Assembly: GCF_014202115.1 (NCBI RefSeq) | Contig: NZ_JACHFW010000014.1 | Location: forward strand, 29,318-93,317 | DNA length: 64,000 bases | From: Catenibacillus scindens | GTDB lineage: Bacteria > Bacillota > Clostridia > Lachnospirales > Lachnospiraceae | Reading direction: 5' to 3' | Part shown: piece by piece, positions 43,801 through 52,706 of the stretch | How positions within the stretch are numbered: position 1 is the first letter of the stretch | Layout of the letters: every line of letters begins with the position of its first letter | Translations under genes and position numbers: made by a program | The notes under the pieces: model-generated | Told to the model about the DNA's origin: nothing | Seen by the model: only the letters and a program-made list of their open reading frames with translations | The model's database searches: none

Positions 43801-45872
43801 AACTTGTAATTGCAGAAAAACCGAGCGTCGGGGCGGCGATTGCCGCCGTTATGGGCGCGAATGAAAAGCGCAGCGGATATTTTGAGGGCGGCGGCTACCT
43901 TGTGTCGTGGTGTATCGGGCATTTGATTAGCCTTGCAGACGCGGCGACCTACAATGAACAATTCCGTAAATGGAAGTACGACGATCTTCCCATTGTCCCG
44001 CAGGAGTGGCAGTTTATTGTTGCCAGCGGCAAGGAGCAGCAGTTTTCCATTCTCAAAGACCTTATGCACCGCAGCGACGTTACCGAGATTATCAATGCTT
44101 GCGACAGCGGGCGCGAGGGGGAACTCATTTTCCGCTTTGTCTATGAACAGGCGAATTGCAAAAAGCCCTTTTCCCGCCTTTGGATTAGCAGCATGGAAGC
44201 AAGTGCAATCCGCGAGGGCTTTTCAAATCTCAAAGACGGGCGCGGCTATGACAACCTCTATCAATCCGCGCTTTGCAGAGCAAAGGCCGATTGGCTCATT
44301 GGCATTAACGCGACCCGCCTTTTCTCTATCCTCTACCATAAAACATTGAATGTCGGCAGAGTGCAAACGCCCACCCTTGCTATGCTGGTAAACCGCGACT
44401 ATGCAATCAGCAGCTTTAAGAAAGAGAAATATCATGTCGTCCGGCTGGACGTTGGCGGCGTTGCCGCCCTTTCCGAAAGGCAGGACGACGAAGCGGCGGC
44501 GCGGCAGATGAAAGCGGCTTGCGAGAAATCGCAGGCCGTTTGTACTTCCCTTAAAAAAGAGAAAAAGACCGCAGCCCCGCCGAAACTGTTTGACCTCACC
44601 GCCTTGCAGCGGGAAGCAAACCGTTTGTATGGGTTTACGGCGAAACAGACCCTTGACTATGCGCAAGCCCTTTATGAAAAACGGCTTTTGACCTATCCCC
44701 GCACCGACAGCAAATATATCACTTCCGATATGGAGGGCAGCACAAAGGAACTTATCACCGGCCTTTGCGCTGCTCTCCCCTTTATGCAGGGCGTGAAGCT
44801 GCAAGCCGACCTTGCGAGGATTTGCGACAACAGCAAAGTAACCGACCATCACGCCATTTTGCCGACAGCGGAGTTTGTGAAAACGGGCTTTTCTTCCCTT
44901 GCCGAAAGTGAGAAAAAGCTAATGACCCTTGTGTGCGCAAAACTGCTTTGCGCCGTTGCCGCGCCCTATGAGTATGAAGCGGTTACGGCGGTTTTCACTT
45001 GCGGCGGCTATACCTTTACCGCAAAGGGCAGGACGACGCTTTGCGAGGGTTGGCGCGAGATTGAAAGACTATCCCGCGCCGCGTCCGGGGAACAGGACGA
45101 GGACGCAGAGCCGGAAGCGGTTTTACCCCCGCTTGCCGAGGGGCAGACCTTTGACAATCCGGCAGCGGAGATCTCCGAACGTTACACGCAGCCCCCAAAG
45201 GCATTTACCGAAGATACGTTACTTTCGGCTATGGAGAGTGCGGGAAAGGAGGACACGCCGGAGGACGCGGAGCGCAAAGGGTTAGGCACCACCGCGACGC
45301 GGGCGGGTATCATTGAAAAACTCATTAGCGCGGGCTTTGCCGAGCGCAAGGGCAAAAAGCTAATCCCCACAAAGGACGGGTATAACCTTGTCGCTATTCT
45401 GCCCGACAGCCTTACGTCCCCGCAGCTTACGGCAGAATGGGAAACGCGCCTTACCGGGATTGCAAAGGGCAGCGACAGCCCCGCCGACTTCATGCGCGGG
45501 ATTGAGGAAATGACAGCGGGGCTTGTCAAGACCTATTCCGCGATTTCCGAGGATAAAGCGAAGCTGTTTACCCCGCAGCGGGAAGCAATCGGCACTTGCC
45601 CCCGTTGCGGCGCGGCGGTTTACGAGGGCAAGAAAAACTTTTACTGCTCCGACAGGGCTTGCAGCTTTGTGATGTGGAAGAATGACCGCTTTTTTGAGCA
45701 GCGCAAAAAGGCTTTCACAAAGGCGATTGCCGCCGCCCTTTTGAAAGACGGAAAGGTAAAAATCAAAGGTATGTACTCGACCAAGACGGGAAAGACCTTT
45801 GACGGAGTTGTGCTGCTTGCCGACACAGGCGGCAAGTATGTAAACTTCCGCGTCGAGCAGAACCGAAAATGA
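43797..45872 (+). CDS. topB: Type IA DNA topoisomerase (TopB-like)
   Basis: 691 aa. Relaxes or decatenates DNA through a 5'-phosphotyrosine link; in ICEs it probably aids replication or transfer intermediates. Seen: Toprim domain LVIAEKPSVGAAIAAVMGA and ACDSGREGELIFRFVY, GRVQTPTLAMLV, active-site Tyr in LLTYPRTDSKYI (about residue 302), LGTTATRAGIIEKL, and a C-terminal zinc-ribbon CPRCGAAVYEGKKNFYC. Overlaps the genes on both sides by 4 bp. Confidence 0.93.
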   Translation: MKLVIAEKPSVGAAIAAVMGANEKRSGYFEGGGYLVSWCIGHLISLADAATYNEQFRKWKYDDLPIVPQEWQFIVASGKEQQFSILKDLMHRSDVTEIINACDSGREGELIFRFVYEQANCKKPFSRLWISSMEASAIREGFSNLKDGRGYDNLYQSALCRAKADWLIGINATRLFSILYHKTLNVGRVQTPTLAMLVNRDYAISSFKKEKYHVVRLDVGGVAALSERQDDEAAARQMKAACEKSQAVCTSLKKEKKTAAPPKLFDLTALQREANRLYGFTAKQTLDYAQALYEKRLLTYPRTDSKYITSDMEGSTKELITGLCAALPFMQGVKLQADLARICDNSKVTDHHAILPTAEFVKTGFSSLAESEKKLMTLVCAKLLCAVAAPYEYEAVTAVFTCGGYTFTAKGRTTLCEGWREIERLSRAASGEQDEDAEPEAVLPPLAEGQTFDNPAAEISERYTQPPKAFTEDTLLSAMESAGKEDTPEDAERKGLGTTATRAGIIEKLISAGFAERKGKKLIPTKDGYNLVAILPDSLTSPQLTAEWETRLTGIAKGSDSPADFMRGIEEMTAGLVKTYSAISEDKAKLFTPQREAIGTCPRCGAAVYEGKKNFYCSDRACSFVMWKNDRFFEQRKKAFTKAIAAALLKDGKVKIKGMYSTKTGKTFDGVVLLADTGGKYVNFRVEQNRK

Positions 45873-46237
45873 TAAGGCTTGATGAAAAGCAATACCGCGC
45901 CGTAAAGAAAATGACCCGCGCCGCTTGTGCAAACAACGATTGCGGGAATTGTCTGCTGCTGGACGACGGGGAAACTTGCGTTTGTGTGCAGAGTATCAGC
46001 TATTCGCTGCTATGCCGCTATTTCCGCGAAGCGGTATTACCCGCCGACAGGCAGCTTTGCGAACAGATCACCCGCAGCGGGGAAACCGATTTGAAGCGTT
46101 GCGCGGTATGCGGCAGCACGTTTGCGGCGGGCAGCAACCGGGCGAAATACTGCCCCGATTGCGCGGCAAAGATACGCCGCAGACAGAAAGCCCAAAGCGA
46201 GAGAAACAGGCGTTTACGGATAAAAACAACTACATAG
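45869..46237 (+). CDS. Cysteine-rich VLP domain protein (ICE copy)
   Basis: 122 aa. Seen: ACANNDCGNCLLLDDGETCVCVQS (about 19-42), CRYFREAVLPADRQL, and a zinc-finger-like CAVCGSTFAAGSNRAKYCPDC. Clear paralogue of the IME protein at 30678. Role unknown. Last gene before the oriT-like copy A. Confidence 0.75.
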   Translation: MIRLDEKQYRAVKKMTRAACANNDCGNCLLLDDGETCVCVQSISYSLLCRYFREAVLPADRQLCEQITRSGETDLKRCAVCGSTFAAGSNRAKYCPDCAAKIRRRQKAQSERNRRLRIKTTT

Positions 46238-46328
46238 CAAGCACAGCAAACGAGTACCCGTTTGCGAGAAATGCCCGCGCTTCCCATAGAGAGCGCGGGC
46301 ATTTTGCTTGTTGGGATAGTCCCAAACC
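46235..46328 (+). other. oriT-like sequence, copy A (inverted relative to copy B at 51771)
   Basis: The first 32 bp (46235-46266, starting TAGCAAGCACAGC) are identical to the reverse complement of 51804-51835; the right part TTGTTGGGATA-TCCCAAACCC matches as well. Between them copy A has an extra terminator hairpin (46270-46303). Copy B lies where oriT is expected, upstream of mobC. Confidence 0.65.
46270..46303 (+). terminator. Hairpin inserted inside oriT-like copy A
   Basis: 12-bp perfect stem AATGCCCGCGCT/AGCGCGGGCATT followed by TTGC; absent from copy B. May terminate the topB-VLP transcript. Confidence 0.65.
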
Positions 46329-46362
46329 CTTATATGACCGAGAAAGGACGTGATGAAAGAAT

Positions 46363-49300
46363 ATGCCGTATTCCTCATACGACCATGACAAATTAGAAGC
46401 CGCCGAAACCATGCGGATAGAACGCCGGATATATTTTGAAGCAAAGGACAGGGAGATTGCCCCTTATGCTTCCTTGCCGATTGCGCAGCTACTTTCCATG
46501 CGCAGCGAAAGCGCGGCGGCAGAACAGGCGATTTTTGACGACCTTAAAGAACGCGCCGCCGCATGGGAAGAACAGGCGGGAAGAACGCTTTTGCTGGATA
46601 AAACACTTGAATATGTGAGAACGCCGCACGTCCAGCACACCGCTAACGAGTGGCAGACCACCGAGCATAACCGCCATATTCGCAGCAACCGGGTATATCA
46701 GATGAATTACTACATTTACGAGAATACCCGCTACGACAAAGAAGCGCAGAAATCTATCCCGTATTCATGGACGCTTACATGGAGCGTGCGCACCAACAGC
46801 CCAAGCAGAACCCAAGCGAAGATTGCCGGACAAGATAGAAAGGTTTTCACCGACAAGGCAGCTATGGAAAAGTATCTGAATGGGCGTATCAAAGCGTATG
46901 ACCGCTTGTTTACGGAAATCTCCCCGCCTATCCCGCAGGAGTACGCCGACTATTTCAAAGTAAACGGTATGCTCATGCCGGACTACACCATAGAGGGCGA
47001 AGAACCCCCGCAGCAGCAACAGGCGGCAGCTATCCCCGAAAATACCGGGCAGGAAAAGGAGCGTGAACACATGAGCGAACAGTTTTCTATTATGATAGGC
47101 AACCGCAGCCGCTTTGACGCGGGCGACCCCGGCGGCTATTGGTTGGATATGCCCGCCACAAAGGAGCAGTTGCACGAAGCTATGCGGAACGTCGGCATTA
47201 CCGCCGACAACCCGCAGGATTTTTCCATTCGCGGCTATTCCGACGACCCGGAGAAACATATTGCCTTGCCTTATGAAATGGTATGCGCCGCCGACGTGGA
47301 CGAACTCAATTTTCTTGCGGCGCGGCTCGAACAGCTTGACCCCGCCGAGGTTGGCAAGCTGAACGCAGCTTTGCAGCAGAAAAACGGGCTTGCAAATATT
47401 GGACAGGTAATTGACTTCACCTACAACGTGGATTTTTACGTCCATATCCCCGAAGTACATAACTACCACGATTTGGGCGACTATTACTTAAATCAATCCG
47501 GCATGGTACAAATGCCCGAAGAATGGAAAGGCGGCATTGACCTTTCTACTTTTGGCAGGAACGCTGCCGCGCAGGAAAAAGGCGCGTTTACCGAGTACGG
47601 CTATATCGTGGAAAGCGGCGACGAGTGGGAACGGCAGTTTGAGGGGCGCGAAGTGCCGGAAGAATACCGCATTATGAGTTACCCGCAGCCGGAGCGCGGC
47701 GAACAGGACAAAGCCTATATGGACGCAGCCGAAACGCAGCAAGCAGACGCACAGGCCGCAGAGCCGCAGCAGCCCCGCCCCGTCGTCCCCATTATCCTTA
47801 CTTCCGAAAAGCCCGCCGAAAAGGTAAAGGAGATCACCGCGCGTTTGGAACAGGGCGTACAGGCGATTTTTGACAGCGACCGCTACAAAGAGTTTCTAAC
47901 CGCTATGTCAAAGTTCCATGATTATAGTTTGAATAACACTATCCTAATTGCTATGCAGGGCGGCAATTTGGTAATGGGCTTCCGTCAATGGGAAAAGGAG
48001 TTTGACCGCCATGTAAAGAAAGGCGAGAAAGGCATTAAAATCTTTGCCCCCGCGCCCTACAAGGTGAAAAAGCTGGTTGATAAAATCGACCCCGAAACGA
48101 GAAAGCCCATGCTTGACCGCGAGGGAAAAGTGGTAAAGGAAGAAAAGGAAATCACCGTCCCCGCCTTTAAGGTTATAACCGTCTTTGATATTTCGCAGAC
48201 CGAGGGCAAGGAGTTTCCCGACCTTTCCGTTAAACCGCTGCTTGCCGATGTGGAGCAGTACGAGGATTTTTTCGCCGCCCTTGAAAAAGCGTCCCCCGTC
48301 CCGATTGCATTTGAGCAGATCACAAACGGCGCAAATGGGTATTTCAGTTTGACCGACAAGCGTATTGCAATCAAAGAGGGCGTGAGTGAATTACAGGCGG
48401 TAAAGACCGCCATTCACGAAATCGCCCATGCGAAGCTGCACGACGTAGACTTAAACGCCCCGCCGGAGCAGCAAAACCGCGTTGACCGCCATACCTGCGA
48501 GGTAGAAGCGGAAAGCGTCGCTTATACGGTTTGCCAGCATTTCGGCCTTGATACTTCCGATTACTCTTTCGGCTATGTGGCTGGTTGGAGCAGCGGCAAG
48601 GAAATGACCGAGTTAAAAGCGTCCCTTGAAACAATACAGACCACCGCAAAGGAACTCATTACCGAGATTGAGGGGCATTTTACCGAGTTGCAGCAGCAGC
48701 GGCAAGCCGAGCAGGAGCAGGGCGATACCTTTTCCATTTATCAGTTAAAGCGCGGGGACGAAACAAGGGACTTGCGCTTTGAGCCTTATGACCGTCTGCA
48801 AGCGGCTGGACTTACCATTGACCGGGTAAATTATGAACTCGTCTATACTGCACCGCTTACAAAGGATATGACGCTGGGCGACATTTGGGAAAGGTTTAAT
48901 ATCGACCACCCCGCCGACTTTAAGGGGCATAGCCTTTCCGTTTCCGACATTGTTGTGCTTCATCAGAACGACGAGGACACCGCCCACTATGTAGACAGTA
49001 TCGGTTTTCAGCAAGTGCCGGAGTTTTTGCAGGAGCAGCAGACCCCCGTATTTGACAAGCTGCCGCCCGAACAGCAGCAAGCCTTGTCCGACACCGTACA
49101 AGACACTTTGCAAATGCTGGTTGACGCAGACAAGCGGATTTATGGCGACGTTACGGGCAAGACCCTTGAAGCAATCGCGGCGCAAGGATATTCCTACAAG
49201 GACGGGCAGCTTGAAAAGCAGCAGCCGGAAGCGACCCCCGACAGCCTTTTGACGGGTGAAACCGTTAGAACGCCGAGGGGCAATTTTCATATTACCGATA

Positions 49301-49710
49301 TGAGCCGTGAACAGATCGAAGCGGCGGGATTTGGTTTTCACCATGCGTCGGAGGACGGGAAGTATCTCATTATGGGGAATGGCACACAGGCTTATGCCAT
49401 AGCCGCCGAGCAGCCGCAGCGGGATAATCCCTTAAAGCACGTCGAGGACACCATAGAGCAGAACGACAACAATTTTGACGGGCTTATCAACAATACGCCG
49501 CAAACGCCCACCGTTGCAGATTTTGAGCAGCGGGCAAAGGCGGGGGAAGCGATTTCCGTTACCGACCTTGCAAAAGCGGTAAAAGCCGAGAAACGGGAAC
49601 AGCCGCAGAAAAAACCGTCCATTTTGAAGAAGCTGGACGAATACAAGAAACAGGCGGCGCAGCAGCCGAAAGATAAACAGAAAGAGCATAAAAAGGATTT
49701 GGAGGTTTGA
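46363..49710 (+). CDS. Multidomain anti-restriction protein (ArdA-like + ArdC + YodL + DUF4316)
   Basis: 1115 aa. Seen: N-terminal region of unknown type (to about 230), an ArdA-like domain (about 240-410; SEQFSIMIGNRSRFDAGDPGGYWLDMP, YHDLGDYYLNQSG), ArdC single-strand-binding part (about 490-620; NNTILIAMQGGNLVMGFRQWEKE) with its metallopeptidase motif HEIAHAKLHD (about 687), a YodL domain (about 790-900; FSIYQLKRGDETRDLRFEPYDRLQAAG), then DUF4316 (about 960-1020; RTPRGNFHITDMSREQIEAAGFGFHH) and a Lys/Gln-rich tail. Likely protects incoming single-stranded DNA and blocks host restriction. Fusions of this kind are annotated LtrC-like in related ICEs. Confidence 0.85.
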   Translation: MPYSSYDHDKLEAAETMRIERRIYFEAKDREIAPYASLPIAQLLSMRSESAAAEQAIFDDLKERAAAWEEQAGRTLLLDKTLEYVRTPHVQHTANEWQTTEHNRHIRSNRVYQMNYYIYENTRYDKEAQKSIPYSWTLTWSVRTNSPSRTQAKIAGQDRKVFTDKAAMEKYLNGRIKAYDRLFTEISPPIPQEYADYFKVNGMLMPDYTIEGEEPPQQQQAAAIPENTGQEKEREHMSEQFSIMIGNRSRFDAGDPGGYWLDMPATKEQLHEAMRNVGITADNPQDFSIRGYSDDPEKHIALPYEMVCAADVDELNFLAARLEQLDPAEVGKLNAALQQKNGLANIGQVIDFTYNVDFYVHIPEVHNYHDLGDYYLNQSGMVQMPEEWKGGIDLSTFGRNAAAQEKGAFTEYGYIVESGDEWERQFEGREVPEEYRIMSYPQPERGEQDKAYMDAAETQQADAQAAEPQQPRPVVPIILTSEKPAEKVKEITARLEQGVQAIFDSDRYKEFLTAMSKFHDYSLNNTILIAMQGGNLVMGFRQWEKEFDRHVKKGEKGIKIFAPAPYKVKKLVDKIDPETRKPMLDREGKVVKEEKEITVPAFKVITVFDISQTEGKEFPDLSVKPLLADVEQYEDFFAALEKASPVPIAFEQITNGANGYFSLTDKRIAIKEGVSELQAVKTAIHEIAHAKLHDVDLNAPPEQQNRVDRHTCEVEAESVAYTVCQHFGLDTSDYSFGYVAGWSSGKEMTELKASLETIQTTAKELITEIEGHFTELQQQRQAEQEQGDTFSIYQLKRGDETRDLRFEPYDRLQAAGLTIDRVNYELVYTAPLTKDMTLGDIWERFNIDHPADFKGHSLSVSDIVVLHQNDEDTAHYVDSIGFQQVPEFLQEQQTPVFDKLPPEQQQALSDTVQDTLQMLVDADKRIYGDVTGKTLEAIAAQGYSYKDGQLEKQQPEATPDSLLTGETVRTPRGNFHITDMSREQIEAAGFGFHHASEDGKYLIMGNGTQAYAIAAEQPQRDNPLKHVEDTIEQNDNNFDGLINNTPQTPTVADFEQRAKAGEAISVTDLAKAVKAEKREQPQKKPSILKKLDEYKKQAAQQPKDKQKEHKKDLEV

Positions 49711-49714
49711 TAGC

Positions 49715-49924
49715 ATGAATACCCGCTTTACCATTGAGGAAGAAAACATTGTTGCGATCTACGCCGAGGACAGCCGGGAAACAACGCTTGAAAATATCCT
49801 TGCCGCCATGCCCTACATGGACGAGGATATGCGCCAGCTTGCCGCCGCAGCGGTGAACAAGCTGCAAGCCATGACGGACAGCGAGTTTTCCGAAAGGGAG
49901 TTTATCTTGACCGACGAGGAATAG
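49715..49924 (+). CDS. Transposon-transfer assisting protein (TTRAP-like)
   Basis: 69 aa. Seen: MNTRFTIEEENIVAIYAEDSRETTLENI, DEDMRQLAAAAVNKL, acidic end. The family (PF14203) occurs at the end of transfer operons; its role is not established. GGAGG lies 10 nt upstream, close after the Ard fusion. A strong terminator follows. Confidence 0.75.
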   Translation: MNTRFTIEEENIVAIYAEDSRETTLENILAAMPYMDEDMRQLAAAAVNKLQAMTDSEFSEREFILTDEE

Positions 49925-49931
49925 CCCATAG

Positions 49932-49985
49932 AGAACAGGGGCGCGGTTGCCGATTTCCGGCACCGCGCCCCTGTTCTTTTTTTGT
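49932..49985. terminator. Terminator closing the transfer operon
   Basis: About 19-bp stem AGAACAGGGGCGCGGT / ACCGCGCCCCTGTTCT followed by seven T, between convergent operons. Confidence 0.9.
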
Positions 49986-49988
49986 CCT

Positions 49989-50014
49989 TGCGTGGACAAT
50001 TAGAAAGCCGTTTT
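49989..50014. repeat. 26-bp inverted repeat, copy 2 (partner of 18889-18914)
   Basis: Begins TGCGTGGACAATTAG. Perfect reverse complement of copy 1, in the gap between the terminator and the relaxase gene end. Confidence 0.7.
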
Positions 50015-50125
50015 TGCGGGTTTGAATATACTTTATCGTCTATGTCGTTTTCATGCGCTGGAAGCCGCAGAAACACAGGCGTTTTCAGCCCTTAACATTC
50101 CACTTGCCACCCCATGTTTTGCGCC

Positions 50126-51460
50126 TTATCGCTCCTGCTCCCGCGCCCTGCTTTGGGACGGGTAAAGAATACTATCGACGTTCTTTTTGACAACGCCGTA
50201 TTCCTGCATTTGCTTCTTGGCTTGCCGATAATCTTCATACAATTTGGTTTTCCTGTCGTTTAAGCTTCTATACTCCTTGCGCAGCGCGGCGAGATCGGGC
50301 AGCTTCTTTATCTGCATTTCCTTTAATGCCCTTGCCGCAGCTTCAAACAGGATAATTTCGCTTTCATGCCCCCGCAGATACTTTTCCTTGTCCGGCGATT
50401 TTCGGTATTCATCGTAAATCGGTTTTAACTGTCGGTATGTGGTGGTGTGCTTGATAAGCAGCGACAAATCAGACATACGCTGTTCCACTTCCTTAACCGC
50501 CTTTGCCGCCGCGTCATGAGCGGTCATAATATCGGCTATCTTGCTTTCAAGTTCGCTATAATACTCAATCTTGTTTTCGGTTAGGAAGTTCATGCTTTTA
50601 GCAGCCTGTTTCAGATTATGGATTTTTGCCCACCGTTCATAGCCCGCCGACTGTTGGGCTTTGATACTGTTTTCAAGATCGACGACAAGCCGGATTTTCT
50701 TATCTTCCCGCAGCGTTTTTGTTTTGGCAACATACACGCCCTTGATACGCTCCTTTATCGCTTCTTCCGTATAGGCCGCGCCGAGCGTCTTTGTGCGGGT
50801 AAACCGTTCCTGTCCGGCAGCGCGAAAGGAAATGTATTTGCCCTGTTTGATTTCATACCCCATTTCCTGCAAGCGGCGCAGCAGTTCGTCAAAATCTTTC
50901 ACTTGGGGAATGAGAGTATCTATCGCCGTTTTCAGCTTTGCTTTGTAGCTTGTCCCTTGCTTTTCGGCGGTGTATTCTGCATAGCTTTTTCCCTTGTCCT
51001 GTCCCGGTACGACGACGGATAGCCCATGCTCTTTACATATCCTGTCGCTGGTGCGCCGGATAAAGTGATAGCTTTGCTTGTTGGAATGGTACTTTTTGTA
51101 GTCAACGAAGCTAACCGCGTTGAAAATCAAGTGATTATGCAGATGGTCTTTATCGACGTGAGTTGTCAAAACAAACTCATACTTGCCGCCTAATACCGCC
51201 CCGGCAAGTTCCATGCCGATTTTGTGCGCTTCTTCCGGTGTGGTTTCTCCCACCGCAAAGGATTGTATCAAGTGCCGCCCTAAATGTGTGCCGCGATCTC
51301 CGGCAGCTTCCCGCGTCCATGCAAACTCAATATCGGCGGTTTCCAGCCCGCAGCCGAAAGAGGACGCAAGCAGCTTCCCGTCTGTCTTTTCGGGATTTAA
51401 GATATAGTCTATCGCAGCCTTTAAGGTTGATTTAATAGGGTGCGTCTTTGTAACCGCCAT
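50126..51460 (-). CDS. Relaxase/mobilization nuclease (ICE, MOBP-type)
   Basis: 444 aa. Nicks ICE oriT and is transferred with the strand. Seen: MAVTKTHPIKSTLKAAIDYI start, Relaxase_NTN domain with histidine motif HVDKDHLHNHLI (His101, His106, His108, His110), FAVGETTPEEAHKIGMEL, and a long helical C-terminal half. Transcribed opposite to the transfer operon, coupled to mobC by a 40-bp overlap. Confidence 0.92.
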   Translation of the reverse strand: MAVTKTHPIKSTLKAAIDYILNPEKTDGKLLASSFGCGLETADIEFAWTREAAGDRGTHLGRHLIQSFAVGETTPEEAHKIGMELAGAVLGGKYEFVLTTHVDKDHLHNHLIFNAVSFVDYKKYHSNKQSYHFIRRTSDRICKEHGLSVVVPGQDKGKSYAEYTAEKQGTSYKAKLKTAIDTLIPQVKDFDELLRRLQEMGYEIKQGKYISFRAAGQERFTRTKTLGAAYTEEAIKERIKGVYVAKTKTLREDKKIRLVVDLENSIKAQQSAGYERWAKIHNLKQAAKSMNFLTENKIEYYSELESKIADIMTAHDAAAKAVKEVEQRMSDLSLLIKHTTTYRQLKPIYDEYRKSPDKEKYLRGHESEIILFEAAARALKEMQIKKLPDLAALRKEYRSLNDRKTKLYEDYRQAKKQMQEYGVVKKNVDSILYPSQSRAREQER

Positions 51461-51750
51461 ATCTCGTCCACCGCCTTTTTAATGTCCTCTATATCCTGCC
51501 TGTAAACCGTCCCCGTCGCATTGGCGCGTTTTGCAATTTGGTTGATGTTCCGGCTCACCGCTTGCAGTTCCCGGATATATGCTTTTGTGTCGCTTCGGTC
51601 AACGACAAGAATATACCCGTCTATCGCCATTTTACGGAAGTATGCCCCATACTGCTTTATGGGAAGCTGCTTCATCTTCTCGTCGATCAGCCGCTTTTCT
51701 TCTTCCGTAACGTAAAACTTCATCTGTATATTTCTCTTTCGGTTTTCCAT
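51421..51750 (-). CDS. mobC: MobC-like relaxosome protein (ICE)
   Basis: 109 aa. Seen: NIQMKFYVTEEEKRLIDEKMKQL ribbon-helix-helix type start and the MobC pattern LQAVSRNINQIAKRANATGTV. Binds oriT to help the relaxase. The oriT-like copy B begins about 20 bp upstream of the start. Confidence 0.87.
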   Translation of the reverse strand: MENRKRNIQMKFYVTEEEKRLIDEKMKQLPIKQYGAYFRKMAIDGYILVVDRSDTKAYIRELQAVSRNINQIAKRANATGTVYRQDIEDIKKAVDEIWRLQRRTLLNQP

Positions 51751-51770
51751 TTCCGCACCGCCTTTCGGTA

Positions 51771-51835
51771 TAAGGGTTTGGGATTATCCCAACAAGCATT
51801 TTCCGCAAACGGGTACTCGTTTGCTGTGCTTGCTA
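51771..51835 (-). other. oriT-like sequence, copy B (upstream of mobC)
   Basis: Holds the inverted repeat GGGATTATCCC and the 32-bp block shared with copy A at 46235. Location directly upstream of mobC and relaxase is the standard place for oriT. The nic position was not determined. Confidence 0.7.
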
Positions 51836-51893
51836 TCTACTCCATACCCCCACCGAAAGGCGGTATTTGTTGCGCGTTCCTTTGATTTTGGAC

Positions 51894-51929
51894 GCAAAAA
51901 AAGATTGCAGCCGCCATGCGCTGCAATCT
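51894..51929 (-). terminator. Terminator of the XRE regulator gene
   Basis: 9-bp stem AGATTGCAG/CTGCAATCT followed on the minus strand by seven T, just after the stop of the gene at 51952. Confidence 0.8.
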
Positions 51930-51951
51930 CCCGATTTCTCATATTGTGAGG

Positions 51952-52308
51952 TTAATCCTCTGCTTTTTCGACTTCCGTTATCTCCCTTGCTGTTGCGGTT
52001 ACAATCCGTATGCCTTTATCGCTCATACCGTCCAGCAGCGCGTCAAGCTGCCGCCGCCCGGTGGATTTCTCCGCATTGCTGTTCGGGAAGAAAAATTGAT
52101 CTACCGAAATATGATACCGGGTTACAAGGTCATAGAATACCTGTAAACTCGGCTGTTGTCCCTTGTTCTCGATATTCGCAAGGTAGCGCGGGGAAATATA
52201 TAACTCGTCGCTTACCTTTTTGCGGCTCTCGCCGTATTCATTTCTCGCGGCTTTTATAGCTGCCCCGAAAGCCTTAAAGTCGTACAATGGTACGGGTCTT
52301 TTTGCCAT
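51952..52308 (-). CDS. XRE-family helix-turn-helix regulator
   Basis: 118 aa. Seen: HTH_3 domain (about 14-70; FGAAIKAARNEYGESRKKVSDELYISPRYLANIENKGQQPSLQVFYDLV) and a C-terminal helix pair. A cytosolic repressor type common in ICEs, placed to control the relaxase operon or the divergent resistance leader. I use ATG at 52306-52308, 8 nt after AGGGTGA; an ATG at 52314 is also in frame but too close. Confidence 0.85.
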   Translation of the reverse strand: MAKRPVPLYDFKAFGAAIKAARNEYGESRKKVSDELYISPRYLANIENKGQQPSLQVFYDLVTRYHISVDQFFFPNSNAEKSTGRRQLDALLDGMSDKGIRIVTATAREITEVEKAED

Positions 52309-52401
52309 TTTCATTCACCCTGTTACATTTTACAGTTCACCTTTCTTTTTGGATATGTCCACACAATTCATATCATTAGGTTAAATACTTCCTGTTGTGT
52401 A

Positions 52402-52430
52402 TTGACAGTAGACTGATTTTCTGATAAAAT
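52402..52430 (+). promoter_or_regulatory. Promoter of the Cfr-like cassette
   Basis: TTGACA (52402-52407), 17-bp spacer, TAAAAT (52425-52430), close to consensus. Leads into the leader peptide 28 bp downstream. Confidence 0.8.
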
Positions 52431-52458
52431 AAAATTTATGTAAAAGGAGGCGGCGTTT

Positions 52459-52485
52459 ATGTTGCATAGCATGCGTATTAGATAA
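52459..52485 (+). CDS. Leader peptide MLHSMRIR, macrolide-arrest type
   Basis: Eight codons plus stop, with AAAGGAGG upstream. The ending SMRIR has the Arg-x-Arg (+x+) arrangement of known macrolide-arrested leaders, such as ErmDL (MTHSMRLR) and the mef leader (MTASMRLR). Stalling here would free downstream RNA to avoid termination. Confidence 0.72.
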   Translation: MLHSMRIR

Positions 52486-52554
52486 GCATTGAAAAAAAGG
52501 ATTTTCCCATTTTCAACATGGGCTTTTTTGTCATGCTTATTTTGCGGATGCTAT
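52466..52554 (+). promoter_or_regulatory. Attenuator RNA with mutually exclusive stems
   Basis: ATAGCAT (52466-52472) can pair with ATGCTAT (52548-52554), and ATAAGCAT (52482-52489) with ATGCTTAT (52533-52540), enclosing a hairpin CCCAT/ATGGG (52506-52522) that ends in CTTTTTT. The leader codons form the 5' strand, so a stalled ribosome would change the fold. Confidence 0.6.
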
Positions 52555-52639
52555 ACAAAAAACTAACGACGTATAGATATAGTATAGACATAGTGCAAGC
52601 TATGCCTTAGTTTTGTTGTACTGCTCTGTGCATTATAAA

Positions 52640-52681
52640 TGCAGGTCAATGCTCATGTTGAGGATTGACCTGCATTTTTTT
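52640..52681 (+). terminator. Terminator just before the KTR and Cfr-like genes
   Basis: 11-bp stem TGCAGGTCAAT/ATTGACCTGCA followed by seven T, 26 bp upstream of the first structural gene: the attenuation point. Confidence 0.8.
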
Positions 52682-52706
52682 GTGTAAAAAGGACGAGTGA
52701 AATATA

